Below are positions 16,581-26,101 of a stretch of 64,000 bases of DNA, in pieces. The position numbers and the translations under genes are program-made. The DNA is from UA16 sp905478895 (GTDB lineage Bacteria; Bacteroidota; Bacteroidia; Flavobacteriales_D; Sanyastnellaceae), in the NCBI GenBank assembly GCA_943788495.1, contig CALSQO010000002.1, positions 124,001-188,000 of the forward strand, written 5' to 3'. The notes below the pieces were generated by a model that did not search any database, was not told the DNA's origin, and saw only the letters and a program-made list of their open reading frames with translations. Positions within the stretch are counted from its first letter, which is position 1. Every line of letters begins with the position of its first letter.

Positions 16581-17633
16581 GAAGCACGCGGATCAGCATT
16601 GGAATTGCAACTGCGTTATTTTTCAGCTGCTCACCTGCAGAACCTGAAACCATGGTTTGGGAGTTTGAAAGCAGCATTCGTGCTCTTGAGGTAACGGCTG
16701 AACAGGGCATTTGGTGGGCTGGAGCAAACGGTTTGGTGGGCCATTCTATAGACGATGGCGCATCTTGGCAGGTGGACACCTTGCGTTTGAGCGACGGTAG
16801 CTTGCCGGCTTTTCGATCCATAGCCGTGACCAATGATGCCGCATTTGTGTTGACCATTGCTTCGCCTGCCGTGTTGTTTCGCCGTGATTTGGATGGGGCC
16901 ATTTGGGATTCCGTTTACGTGAATCACGATCCTGCCATCTTCTTCGACAGCATGGCGTTTTGGGATGATCAAGAAGGCTTGGCCATGGGAGATGCGACAG
17001 CGGAATGCCTCAGCGTGCTCATTACCCGGGACGGTGGACGGCAATGGAGCCTTTTGGGCTGTTCCGAATTGCCGGGAGTGGCCACGGCAGCATCCGGTCA
17101 AAAGGAAGCGGCTTTTGCAGCCTCCAATGGCAATTTGGTCGTCCAGGATGATGAGGTTTGGATGGCTTCGGGAGGGGCCGTGTCCCGCATGTATCATTCT
17201 TCAGACCGTGGGAGGCATTGGGCCGTCGCCAACACGCCAATCATTCAAGGGGGTGCCATGACTGGAATGTTCAGTGTTGCTCGATGTCCTGATGAAGGAG
17301 ATGTAGGGATGGCGTGGGGAGGAAACTGGGAGGAAATGGAGGACAATTCAGCCAATAAGATTGTCTCAAACGACGGAGGCGTTGCAGTGGGAATTATTAA
17401 CCCCGAATGAAGGCCCCGGTTACCGTTCAAGCGTGCAATTTGTCCCCAATTCCAGTTGCCAAGGCATATGGGCAGTTGGCATTCCGGGCGTGAGTCAATC
17501 ATGGGATGCAGGAGAAACCTGGACCACCGAGGCGGACTCATCCTTCTACACTGTGCGGTTTGATCCCAAGGGTGAAACCGCTTGGCTTGCAGGCCGCGGT
17601 CGTGTCAAGCGCATGCCGGTCACTCGACCATAA
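16577..17633 (+). CDS. Lipoprotein with YCF48/BNR-type beta-propeller repeats (one frameshift)
   Basis: About 351 residues once a single extra base is removed at the TT pair 17382-17383; as written the frame stops at 17408 and resumes as ...WELLTPNEGPGYRSSVQF. The lipobox is at Cys18 (ATALFFSC). The mature part has repeated sialidase-type hairpins (SIDDGASWQVDT, TRDGGRQWSLLG, SSDRGRHWAVA, DAGETWTTEAD), as in photosystem-II-assembly-like YCF48 proteins, a common fold of Bacteroidota secreted proteins. It overlaps DUF4837 by 4 bp and its end overlaps the convergent peptidase gene by 14 bp. Role unknown. Confidence 0.82.
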
Positions 17634-20108
17634 AGCGTTGCGAATCGCCTCGAACGTTCTCGAATACGTACCATCCTTTCGCCCACGCACTGACGTCAAT
17701 TGTCAAGGCATTGGATGCACTGGTATTGGATACATTGGCAACTTGCTGGCCCTTGGCATTGAAAATTTGGAAAGCGGAAATGCCCGCGGTCGAGGAGATA
17801 TTGAGCGTTTCAGATGTGGGATTTGGCCACAGGGTTAATCCTGTGATTTCGACTTCTGCAACATTTGCAGAGACGTCGCCTTTGGCAAAGGCATATTGCC
17901 CTTTCTTTAAGTCTGACACTCGAAACAGTCCGGCACCGTTGGTGAGTGATCCGGGCTGCCATTCATACGCCGGGCACTCTTGCCAAGGCGAACTTGCGTC
18001 GGGTCTCCAAGCCAGAAATCCATTGGCTTCGGTGTCGCCGTACAAATCGTAATCCAGCCCGTCGGGGCTATTTCCATAATATTGGATGCGGGCGTCGAGC
18101 AACGTGCCTTCTGGCCAGATGCCGTCAACAACCCAAAAGTGGGTGTTGCTGAGTTGGTCCACATACGGTTCGACAGGCCCTTGATCTGGTGCAGCCCAAT
18201 GGTGTTCGATGCGCACCAAGGCCGAGTCACCTTCCGGCATTGCATCGCATCCCGACGCGCATTTCGACCCAAGGCAAATTTTGAATGCCTTCGGGTTCCG
18301 TGATGGTATACATGAAATCGAGCCTTCCTTGGTTCAATTTTCCATTCGCATTCAGGGCGATATACGCTGGGGCATCGATGCCGGGGTGTTCAACTGTGAT
18401 TTCATCGAACTGTCCGTTGGCTGAAATTTGCGTATCAAATCGGTTCCAGTTATCGTCCCAAACCGTCACATCGAGCGGCTCTGCCATGTGGTAGTTTTCA
18501 CACGCTCGGAGTTTTTGCTGCAGATAAAGAGTGGAAGCAGTTGGATCCCGATTCATGGGCGGTGGAGTCCAATACCCACGTGGAAAACCCGGGTTGCAGG
18601 ACTTGCGCTTCGAACCAAGGAGTCATGTCCACACCGGTGATGTCCTCCAACGTTTGCTCAAAAACTTCGGCGTCCATGTGGCTGTCGAAATGTTCAGCGA
18701 TGACCGATTGCATGCTCGACCGGAACAATTCGTCCCCGAGGTAAGCGCGGAGGTTGTGCACGATCGAAGCGCCTTTGTAGTAGGTATGCCGCCCATAAAT
18801 TTCTTCATCCGGCATCGGGGAAAGCGGGTAAAAACCATTGTCTTGCAAGTGGCATTCTTCGAGTACAAATTGCTGGTTGTCTTTCACAACTTCAACAAAT
18901 TCTTCGGGACCATCTTTCCACTCCACAAAGAGGTGGGAACTGTATTCGGCGGGACCCTCTTTCAACCACATGTGGTTGTGAATGGTAGGCGCCACCAAGT
19001 CACCCCACCAATGGTGACCCAGTTCGTGACTGAACAAATCACCATTGGCCACGAGCCCTTCTCCAACCATGAATTGCGGATAGGCAATGTTGGTTGGGAT
19101 TTCCAAGCGCACCATCCGTGGTCAAGGACATAGCCAACACGCTCCCAAGCGTAGGGCCCCCACCAGTATTCCAGCGCGTCAATGGCATAACCCCAACTCT
19201 TGAAATTTATTCGCCATGGCATTGATTTGCTCGGGCTTTCCGGTGAGTCGAACAGGAATGTCACCGTAGTTTCCGGTGTGCACATAATTGGAATCCACGT
19301 ACGGCGCCACCGCAATCGCTGATTGGTGGGTAGTGATTGGATGGGTGAGTTCAAAACTGCGGGTCAATGTATCGCCTCCGAGGAAGGATTCGCCAATCAG
19401 GGTTCCTTGGCAGTGGGCACGGCGTCCGCTCCGGCGCTGGTCACATGATAGGTGTATGCCGCGCGTTCTACGAAGTTGTCGAAGCAAGGATACCAGACTT
19501 TGCCGAAGTTGGGCGGGATAGTGGTGAGTCCAATGCCCAAATTGTAGATGTAATCGCTGACGAAATAAAACCCACCCCAATACGGGTCTTGGTAAGGCGA
19601 ACCTTGGTACCAAACCTCAATTTCATAATCTGTTCCTGTTTGCCAGCCCTCCTCCGGCAGCTCAACGTGCAGTTGCGATTCGGTTTGCGCATGATCTGCA
19701 TTCACACCGTTGATGCGAATACTATCCACCGCCAGCTCCACCAAATCGAACCAAAGGTCTTGCGCTGTCGCATCGAGCACCTCCAATCCAATCGTGGCAT
19801 GGGCGACGAGTTGCTGGTAGGTGTATGCCGTGACGTCCAGGTCGAGTTCGTAGGTGCTGATGTTGAAGGAATCGCTTCGAGCGATGGAAGGCGCCATGTC
19901 GTAATTCATCATCCATCGCGGTTGTGGCGAGGGCTTCACGGCTTCACGCTCGGGTGAAAGTTGCCGGTAATGGTGGCACTGGACCGGCTGAAAGACACGG
20001 GGTTTTCGAAAAGTTCGTTCGCCCTCTTGCGCTTGTGAGATCAATCCAGTCAGCACAATGGCGAGGGAAAAGAGAAAAAAATGGGCGAAAATGAAATGGC
20101 AGTTGCAT
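17620..20108 (-). CDS. M1-family zinc aminopeptidase with T9SS sorting tail (six frame breaks)
   Basis: When six one-base indels are repaired (runs at 20076-20082, 19409-19410, 19203-19205, 19116-19117, 18547-18549 and 18251-18253) a single protein of about 829 residues results. It starts with a signal peptide at 20108, then the M1 beta domain (SYELDLDV-type strands), the catalytic helices with HELGHHWWGDL and the downstream Glu in WLKEGPAEYSSHLF, and ends in a T9SS type A sorting domain (LTLWPNPTSETLNI...GWYVFENVRG). It is predicted to be exported to the cell surface to cut N-terminal residues from peptides. Each break is a run-length change, so sequence error is more likely than decay, but real inactivation is not excluded. 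Confidence 0.82.
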
Positions 20109-20131
20109 GTTGGCAATTTACGCCAACGGAC

Positions 20132-20139
20132 TACTTTCG
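20132..20139 (+). promoter_or_regulatory. -7 promoter box of the FKBP gene
   Basis: TACTTTCG, one base from the TAnnTTTG consensus, ends 4 nt before the ATG at 20144. Transcription would begin at or next to the start codon. The 35-bp gap to the divergent peptidase gene must hold both promoters. Confidence 0.55.
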
Positions 20140-20143
20140 CCGC

Positions 20144-20621
20144 ATGAATGAATTGCAGATTGCCAGTGGCAAATACGTCGAGATCAGTTACATCTTGAGA
20201 GAAGACAGCCCAGAAGGGGAAGAACTTGAAATTTGCCCGGCTGATGAACCATTTGGTTTTATGGTTGGCGAAAGTCAAGTGCTGTTGGCACTGGAGAAGG
20301 CGCTCCTGGGCATGAAGAAGGGCGACTCATTTACGCTTCGGCTTGTCGGTGGATGAAGCCTACGGAGAGGAGGACCAAGAGGCGTTTGTAGAGGTCCCTA
20401 AATCGGCATTCATCGTAGACGGAGAGCTCGACGAATCTGTTTTCGAGGAGGGAGAGGTTGTTCCGATGGAGACCGAGGATGGCGACGAAGTCATTGGTGT
20501 GGTGGCCGAGGTTCGATTGAATTCGGTCATTGTCGATTTCAACCATCCGTTTGCGGCGATGAACTTGCACTTCACGGGTGAGATCTTGAACGTTGCGGAC
20601 GCACCGCCGAAGCAGTCCTGA
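20144..20621 (+). CDS. FKBP-type peptidyl-prolyl isomerase, SlyD-like (one frameshift)
   Basis: About 158 residues after removing one T of the pair 20343-20344, which changes ...RL-VGG-stop into ...TLRLSVDEAYGE. The start at 20144 gives MNELQIASGKYVEISYILRED, the normal FKBP beginning. The FKBP halves bracket an insert-in-flap domain, as in SlyD (EDQEAFVEVPKSAF and the GEVVPMETEDG strand), and the C-terminus HPFAAMNLHFTGEIL is the canonical closing strand (HPLAGKxLxFxxxV in SlyD). It helps folding by isomerising X-Pro bonds. First gene of a run leading to thiL and asnB. Confidence 0.9.
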
Positions 20622-20660
20622 ACGGGGCCTAATCAAAGGTGGTGTATGCCGCTGATTCGG

Positions 20661-20668
20661 TACCTTTG
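20661..20668 (+). promoter_or_regulatory. -7 promoter box of thiL
   Basis: TACCTTTG matches TAnnTTTG exactly and ends 4 nt before the ATG at 20673, predicting a leaderless transcript for thiL in addition to read-through from the FKBP gene. Confidence 0.65.
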
Positions 20669-20672
20669 AATC

Positions 20673-21722
20673 ATGGAACGCACCGAAATCGAACAGTTGG
20701 GGGAATTTGGATTGATTCGCCGGCTTACCCAAGAAATCAAACACCAGCAGTCCAGCACGCTTTTGGGTGTTGGAGACGACGCTGCAGTCATTGATTCCGG
20801 AGATAAGAGGGTGGTCTTGAGCACGGACATGCTGGTGGAGGGCGTGCATTTTGATATGTCCTACGTGCCATTGAAGCATTTGGGCTACAAAGCGGTCTCG
20901 GTCAACCTCAGTGACATTTGCGCGATGAACGCCATTCCGACACAGATCACGGTCTCCATTGCTGTGAGCAGTCGGTTTTCGGTGGAGGCACTGGACGAAT
21001 TGTACGCAGGCGTCCACAAAGCATGCGAAGTATACGGAGTGGATTTAGTGGGTGGCGATACGTCGTCTTCGTTGTCCGGACTGATGATCAGCGTCACAGC
21101 GGTTGGCCTCGTTTCGTCCGATCAGGCAGTGACGCGATCAGGGGCGAAGCCGGGGGATTTGTTGGTGGTATCCGGTGATTTGGGAAGCGCGTACATGGGG
21201 CTGCAGGTTTTGGAGCGTGAAAAAGAAGTATTCAAATCCGCGCCGATGGCGCAACCGGACCTTTCGGATCACCAAGAATTATTGGAAAGGCAACTGAAAC
21301 CCGAAGCACGCACTGATATCATTCGTGAGTTGAAGGATTTGGGGCTGAAGCCAACTTCCATGATTGATGTTTCGGACGGATTGGCATCCGAGACGTTTCA
21401 TTTGTGCGCTGCTTCGGGCTGTGGGGTGCGAATCTATGAGGATAAATTGCCCATCAATTCCCACGCTTACGAAACGGCGAGGGCCTTCAATTTGGACCCA
21501 ACACTTTGCATGCTCAGTGGAGGAGAAGACTACGAATTGCTGTTCACCATTGACCAATCGGAATTTGAAAAGGTCCGCAACCTGCCAAAGCTTTCGGTGA
21601 TCGGGCACATGGTCGAAGACGCAACAGAGAAAACATTGGTAACGAAAAACGGAGTGGAGGCTCCGTTGAAGGCCCAAGGCTGGGACGGCATCAAGAAATC
21701 GAGTGATGAAAGCGTGAATTGA
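20673..21722 (+). CDS. thiL: Thiamine-monophosphate kinase
   Basis: 349 residues, typical length. Signatures: GVGDDAAVI (Mg-ATP binding Asp pair), LSTDMLVEGVHFD, GYKAVSVNLSDICAM, DLVGGDTSSS and SMIDVSDGLASE, all diagnostic of ThiL in the PurM/ThiL superfamily. It phosphorylates thiamine monophosphate to the active diphosphate in the cytoplasm. asnB starts 7 bp downstream, so the two share a transcript, though they have no obvious pathway link. Confidence 0.97.
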   Translation: MERTEIEQLGEFGLIRRLTQEIKHQQSSTLLGVGDDAAVIDSGDKRVVLSTDMLVEGVHFDMSYVPLKHLGYKAVSVNLSDICAMNAIPTQITVSIAVSSRFSVEALDELYAGVHKACEVYGVDLVGGDTSSSLSGLMISVTAVGLVSSDQAVTRSGAKPGDLLVVSGDLGSAYMGLQVLEREKEVFKSAPMAQPDLSDHQELLERQLKPEARTDIIRELKDLGLKPTSMIDVSDGLASETFHLCAASGCGVRIYEDKLPINSHAYETARAFNLDPTLCMLSGGEDYELLFTIDQSEFEKVRNLPKLSVIGHMVEDATEKTLVTKNGVEAPLKAQGWDGIKKSSDESVN

Positions 21723-21729
21723 GAAGAAA

Positions 21730-23622
21730 ATGTGCGGAATAACGGGCATATACGGCATTCCTGAGACGGATGCTTGTGCGGCATCCGCAGAGGCGCTTGC
21801 ACGCATGACCAAGAGCATTGCTCACCGGGGCCCAGATGCAAGTGGGTTGTGGACATCGGATGAGGAAGTGATGTTGGGCCACAGGCGCTTGAGCATCATC
21901 GATACCCAGGAGCACTCCAACCAGCCTTTTATTCACGCTCCAACCGGAGACGTGATCGTATTCAACGGCGAAGTATACAATTACCGTGAATTGCGGGAGG
22001 AGTTGAAGGGAGGGTTCAAATTCCAAACGGAGTCCGATACCGAGGTTGTGCTTGCCGCTCTGCAAGCTTGGGGAACAGCAGCATTGCATCGCTTCAATGG
22101 CATGTTTGCGTTTGCCTTCTGGTCCAGCGAAAAGCGGGAACTCCTGTTAGCGCGCGACCGGATGGGCATTAAACCACTTTATTTTGCTGAGACGCCGTCA
22201 GGATTGATTTTTTCGAGCGAAGTGCGCAGCCTGCTTGCTTCGGGTTGGATCGATAAGCGGCACGACCCAATTGCATTGGCCGATTACCTTCGGTATCAAA
22301 CGGTGCATGCGCCGCGAACCATTATTCAGGGGGTTTCCATGCTGCCTGCAGGCCATTGGATGCGCTTGCAAGGGGAAGAAACCACCGTGTCTTCGTGGTG
22401 GGATTTGGCTGCAGAAGCGGCGAATATTGAACGTGAATTGCCGCGCCCGGAGCGATTGAAACGCATTCGCAGCGCCATGGAGAACGCTGTGGATCTGAGG
22501 ATGCGTTCCGACGTTCCACTCGGCGCTTTTTTATCCGGAGGGATTGACTCGAGCGCCATTGTCGGGCTCATGAAGTCTGCAACGGACCAACAGGTTTCGA
22601 CCTTCAGTGTTACGTTCGACGAAGGAGAATTTGACGAGAGCACTTGGTCTCGTATGGTGGCCAAACGCTTTGATACCGATCACCATGAAATCCGGTTAGA
22701 AAGCAAAGATTTTTTGCATCAAGTTCCAGATGCTTTGTCAGCGATGGACCACCCCTCAGGAGATGGTCCAAACACCTATGTTGTGAGCGCTGCCACGAAA
22801 AAAGAAGGAATCACGGTTGCGTTGAGTGGATTGGGAGGGGACGAAAGTTTCGCGGGCTATCCGGTTTTCAAACGGTCGCAGCAGCTTCTGGAAAAGCGCT
22901 GGTTAGCATCGTGGCCGAAGGGGTTGCGAAAGGCGGTGGGAGCGGTTTATTCCGCGGGCAAAAAGGACGCGACATCGCGAAAGATGGCCGCTCTCCTCGG
23001 GGGAGATTATTTTGATTTGGAGCACACTTATCCACTGTCACGTCAAATTTTCTTGGAATCGGACCTCAGAAAGTTGGCACCGCAAGCAGCCCAAATGCCC
23101 AACGAAGTTTACCAGTGGTTGAGCCAAAAGATTGCACCGGAAAGCAATGGGTTTGCGTTGCCTTTTTTATCCAAAGTGAGTTTAGCGGAAATGGGCACGT
23201 ACATGAACCATACGCTGCTCAGAGACACAGACCAAATGTCGATGGCGCATGCCTTGGAGGTGCGGGTCCCGTTTCTGGATCATCACCTGGTGTTGGAAGC
23301 AATGGCCACGCCGGATAATCAGAAGTGGCCGCACACCCCAAAGCAACTGCTTACAGATGCAATTCCTGATTTGCTGCCTGACGAAGTCATTCACCGACCT
23401 AAAATGGGCTTTGTTTTGCCTTGGGAGCAATGGATGAAGCGCGATTTAAAGGCGACTTGCGAAGGAGGTTTGGCGTATTTGTCGGGCATTGATGGCATCT
23501 CCAAACGAGAAATTGCCCGCATTTGGGGGGCATTCCTTAAGGGGGATGCGCGTTGGACTTTTTCGAGGCTTTGGACCTTGGTCGTTTTGGGCCATTGGAT
23601 GAAAGAAAACGCAATCCAGTGA
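21730..23622 (+). CDS. asnB: Asparagine synthase (glutamine-hydrolysing)
   Basis: 630 residues, full length. MCGITGIYG places Cys2 as the glutaminase nucleophile; the N-terminal domain has IAHRGPDASG and FNGEVYNYRELREEL. The synthetase domain carries the PP-loop LSGGIDSSAIVGL and SGLGGDESFAGYPVF. The C-terminal part has DQMSMAHALEVRVPFLDHHLV, as in the amidotransferase-3 family. It makes asparagine, or amidates a carboxyl group in a surface-polysaccharide pathway; a glycosyltransferase follows with overlapping GTGA, which favours the second idea only weakly. Confidence 0.95.
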   Translation: MCGITGIYGIPETDACAASAEALARMTKSIAHRGPDASGLWTSDEEVMLGHRRLSIIDTQEHSNQPFIHAPTGDVIVFNGEVYNYRELREELKGGFKFQTESDTEVVLAALQAWGTAALHRFNGMFAFAFWSSEKRELLLARDRMGIKPLYFAETPSGLIFSSEVRSLLASGWIDKRHDPIALADYLRYQTVHAPRTIIQGVSMLPAGHWMRLQGEETTVSSWWDLAAEAANIERELPRPERLKRIRSAMENAVDLRMRSDVPLGAFLSGGIDSSAIVGLMKSATDQQVSTFSVTFDEGEFDESTWSRMVAKRFDTDHHEIRLESKDFLHQVPDALSAMDHPSGDGPNTYVVSAATKKEGITVALSGLGGDESFAGYPVFKRSQQLLEKRWLASWPKGLRKAVGAVYSAGKKDATSRKMAALLGGDYFDLEHTYPLSRQIFLESDLRKLAPQAAQMPNEVYQWLSQKIAPESNGFALPFLSKVSLAEMGTYMNHTLLRDTDQMSMAHALEVRVPFLDHHLVLEAMATPDNQKWPHTPKQLLTDAIPDLLPDEVIHRPKMGFVLPWEQWMKRDLKATCEGGLAYLSGIDGISKREIARIWGAFLKGDARWTFSRLWTLVVLGHWMKENAIQ

Positions 23623-24758
23623 GGCGCCTTCGAATTGTCATATCGGCCGACTGGTTTCCTCCCGCATACCGCGCAGGAGGTCCCATTCGCAGCGCCTTCA
23701 ACCTGTGTGCACTGCTCGCGAAGCACCATGATGTTTGGGTCGTAACCAGTGTCCACGACTTGGGAGAAGAAGAAGCGTTGGATGTCACGCAAGACGCTTG
23801 GAATGGGATGAAAGTCGGTGATGCTTCGGTCCAGGTTCGTTACTGCAGCAAAGGGACATTGGATCGCCGCACTTGGGCAAGGATATTGGACGAAATCAAA
23901 CCGGAAGTGCTACATCTCAACAGCATGTTTTCCAAAGAGCACGCCCTCATTCCGCTTCGATTGACACGGAAGCGTTCCGACATACGGGTGGTGCTGGCGC
24001 CTCGGGGCATGCTGGGGAGCGCTGCCTTGAGCATCAAACCATTGAAGAAACGGGTGTTTTTGAGTGTCGCGCGGATGCTCGACCTTTTCAAGGGAGTCAT
24101 TTGGCACGCATCGACCTCAAATGAATCGAAGGAGGTCCAAATGCATTTTCACCCGGCACGTGTTCGAGTAGCGCAAAACCTTTCGACATCACTGCCGCCC
24201 ACAAACCCTGCGCGCCCTTCGGATCGTTGGAGAATTGTTGTGATTGGACGCATTCATCGTGTGAAAAACCTTGATTTTGGTTTGCGTGCGCTGCTCCAGG
24301 CAGAAGCTTCTCGGCCGGTGGAATTGGACTTCATTGGTCCGGTAGAAGACGAAGTGTACCAAGGTGAATTGCAAGCCATGGCAGATGCACAACAAGCGGT
24401 TAAGGTTCGATTTCTCGGAGGAATGCCCCCGTCGGAATTGGCGCCTCATTTCGAAGCGGCTCATTTCTTGCTGTCTTCGACGACGCAAGAAAATTTTGGT
24501 CATTCCATTGTCGAATCCTGGGCCCACGGTTGCCCCGTGTTGATCAGTGATCGGACACCCTGGAGGCAACTGCAGGAAAAAGGAATTGGGTGGGATTGGC
24601 CATTGGATGAGGACGTCTGGCAATCGGGCCTGTCCGAGGCGATGGCATTGGATGCGGAAAGTTGGGCCTCCATGTCGGAACGAGCGAGGGAGTTTTTCAA
24701 AACCCATGTCCGCAATGACGCGGCAGAAAAGGCTAACTTGGAGTTGTTTCAACCATGA
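23619..24758 (+). CDS. Glycosyltransferase family 4/GT-B-type protein
   Basis: 379 residues from a GTG at 23619 that overlaps the asnB stop (GTGA); upstream codons belong to asnB in another frame. The N-terminal Rossmann part has DWFPPAYRAGGPIRSAFNL, typical of GT4 enzymes that bind the acceptor. The C-terminal donor-binding part has IGRIHRVKNLDFGLRAL and SSTTQENFGHSIVESWAHGCPVLISDRTPW, the E-x7-E-type motif. It transfers a sugar from a nucleotide donor to a cell-surface glycan or lipid; exact donor unknown. Overlaps the next gene by 4 bp. Confidence 0.9.
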   Translation: MRRLRIVISADWFPPAYRAGGPIRSAFNLCALLAKHHDVWVVTSVHDLGEEEALDVTQDAWNGMKVGDASVQVRYCSKGTLDRRTWARILDEIKPEVLHLNSMFSKEHALIPLRLTRKRSDIRVVLAPRGMLGSAALSIKPLKKRVFLSVARMLDLFKGVIWHASTSNESKEVQMHFHPARVRVAQNLSTSLPPTNPARPSDRWRIVVIGRIHRVKNLDFGLRALLQAEASRPVELDFIGPVEDEVYQGELQAMADAQQAVKVRFLGGMPPSELAPHFEAAHFLLSSTTQENFGHSIVESWAHGCPVLISDRTPWRQLQEKGIGWDWPLDEDVWQSGLSEAMALDAESWASMSERAREFFKTHVRNDAAEKANLELFQP

Positions 24759-25704
24759 ACCGCATTCAACAATTATTCGGCATTCAGCATCCCATTATCC
24801 AGGCGGGAATGATTTGGTGCAGTGGATGGGAATTGGCAAGTGCGGTTTCGAATGCAGGCGGATTGGGCATCATTGGAGCGGGCTCCATGTATCCGGAAGT
24901 CTTGCGGGATCAGATCAAGAAGTGCAAGGCGGCTACGGACCGACCATTTGCGGTAAATGTGCCGCTTTTGTACCCATCGATTGAAGAGCACATGGCGACG
25001 ATCGTTGAGCTCAAAGTGCCCATTGTATTCACCAGTGCGGGCAATCCGAAGGCATGGACCAGCACCTCAAATCACACGGCATCAAGGTCGTTCATGTGGT
25101 GAGCAGTGTGAAGTTTGGACTGAAGGCGCAAGCGGCTGGAGTGGATGCGGTTGTTGCAGAAGGCTTTGAAGCGGGAGGTCACAACGGCCGGGAAGAGACC
25201 ACAACCATGTGCTTGGTGCCGGCAGTGTCGGATGCTTTGGACGTACCGGTCATTGCCGCCGGAGGAATTGGGGATGCGCGCTCGATCGTGGCCGCATTTG
25301 CCTTGGGAGCCGAAGGGGTTCAAATTGGCAGTCGGTTCGTTGCAACTCCCGAATCTTCGGCGCACCAAACGTTCAAGGAACGGGTGATTGCGGCCAAAGA
25401 GGGCGATACCGCTTTGCGGTTGAAACCGCTCACTCCTGTCCGTTTGTTGGACAATCCATTTGCACAGCGTGTCGCTGCCGCTGAAGCCAACGGAGCGGAT
25501 TTGGAAGCGTTGTCCGAATTGCTCGGCCGTGGTCGCGCCAAACGGGGCATGTTCGAAGGCGATTTAGAGGATGGTGAATTGGAGATTGGCCAGGTCAGCG
25601 GCCAGATTGATGCGATTGTCCCGGCGGCACAAGTGGTGGAAGAATTGGTGCAAGGGTACCAGGCGTTGACCCACGGCATGAAGGAACCGAGATTCCAATG
25701 GTAA
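24755..25704 (+). CDS. Nitronate monooxygenase / 2-nitropropane dioxygenase family (one frameshift)
   Basis: About 316 residues when one C is restored at 25059-25060 (WTQHLKSHGIKVVHVV); as written the frame stops at 25100. FMN-barrel signatures are present: PIIQAGMIWCSGWELASAVSNAGGLGIIGAGS at the N-terminus, then EGFEAGGHNGREETTT and VPVIAAGGIGDARSIVAAFALGAEGVQIGSRF. The family oxidises nitroalkanes; related enoyl-ACP reductases (FabK) share the fold, so a fatty-acid role is an alternative. It overlaps the glycosyltransferase (ATGA) and the DCC gene (7 bp). Confidence 0.88.
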
Positions 25705-26093
25705 TTTTGTTTTTTGACGGAGAATGTGGGTTCTGCAATCGGGCCATTCTTCAGTTTTTGAAATGGGAATCCAACGGCTGCCAAGTGCATTTTGCGCCGT
25801 TGCAAGGGATGGCTGCACGTGACCGATTATCTCCGGCACAATTGGAAAAGCCCTATCCTTCTTTGTTGGTTTGGGACGGAGAGAAAGCACATGACAAATT
25901 CTCGGGCCTTGCAATTTTGAGCCACGAATTGCGCGCTCCATTGCGACTGGTTGCTCGTTTCGTGCTGACTACTGTTCCTGTCCGTTGGGGGAATGCGGCA
26001 TACGATGCAGTTGCACGCAATCGCCACCGCGCATCACCCTTTTCATGTGCTTCGCATTTGGACGATGCGGTCAAGAAGCGTTTTCTCGCTTAA
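25698..26093 (+). CDS. DCC-family thiol-disulfide oxidoreductase-like protein (DUF393)
   Basis: 131 residues. Starts VILFFDGECGFCNRAILQFLKWE: the DxxCxxC motif after the first strand is the defining feature of the DCC family, a thioredoxin-like group. The family also has LVWDGEKAHDKFSGLAIL and VRWGNAAYDAVARNRHR seen here. Its activity is not well defined; a disulfide-exchange role is inferred from the CxxC. Last gene of the co-directional run starting at the FKBP gene; the next gene is convergent after 8 bp. Confidence 0.92.
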   Translation: MVILFFDGECGFCNRAILQFLKWESNGCQVHFAPLQGMAARDRLSPAQLEKPYPSLLVWDGEKAHDKFSGLAILSHELRAPLRLVARFVLTTVPVRWGNAAYDAVARNRHRASPFSCASHLDDAVKKRFLA

Positions 26094-26101
26094 GCGCGGA
26101 G

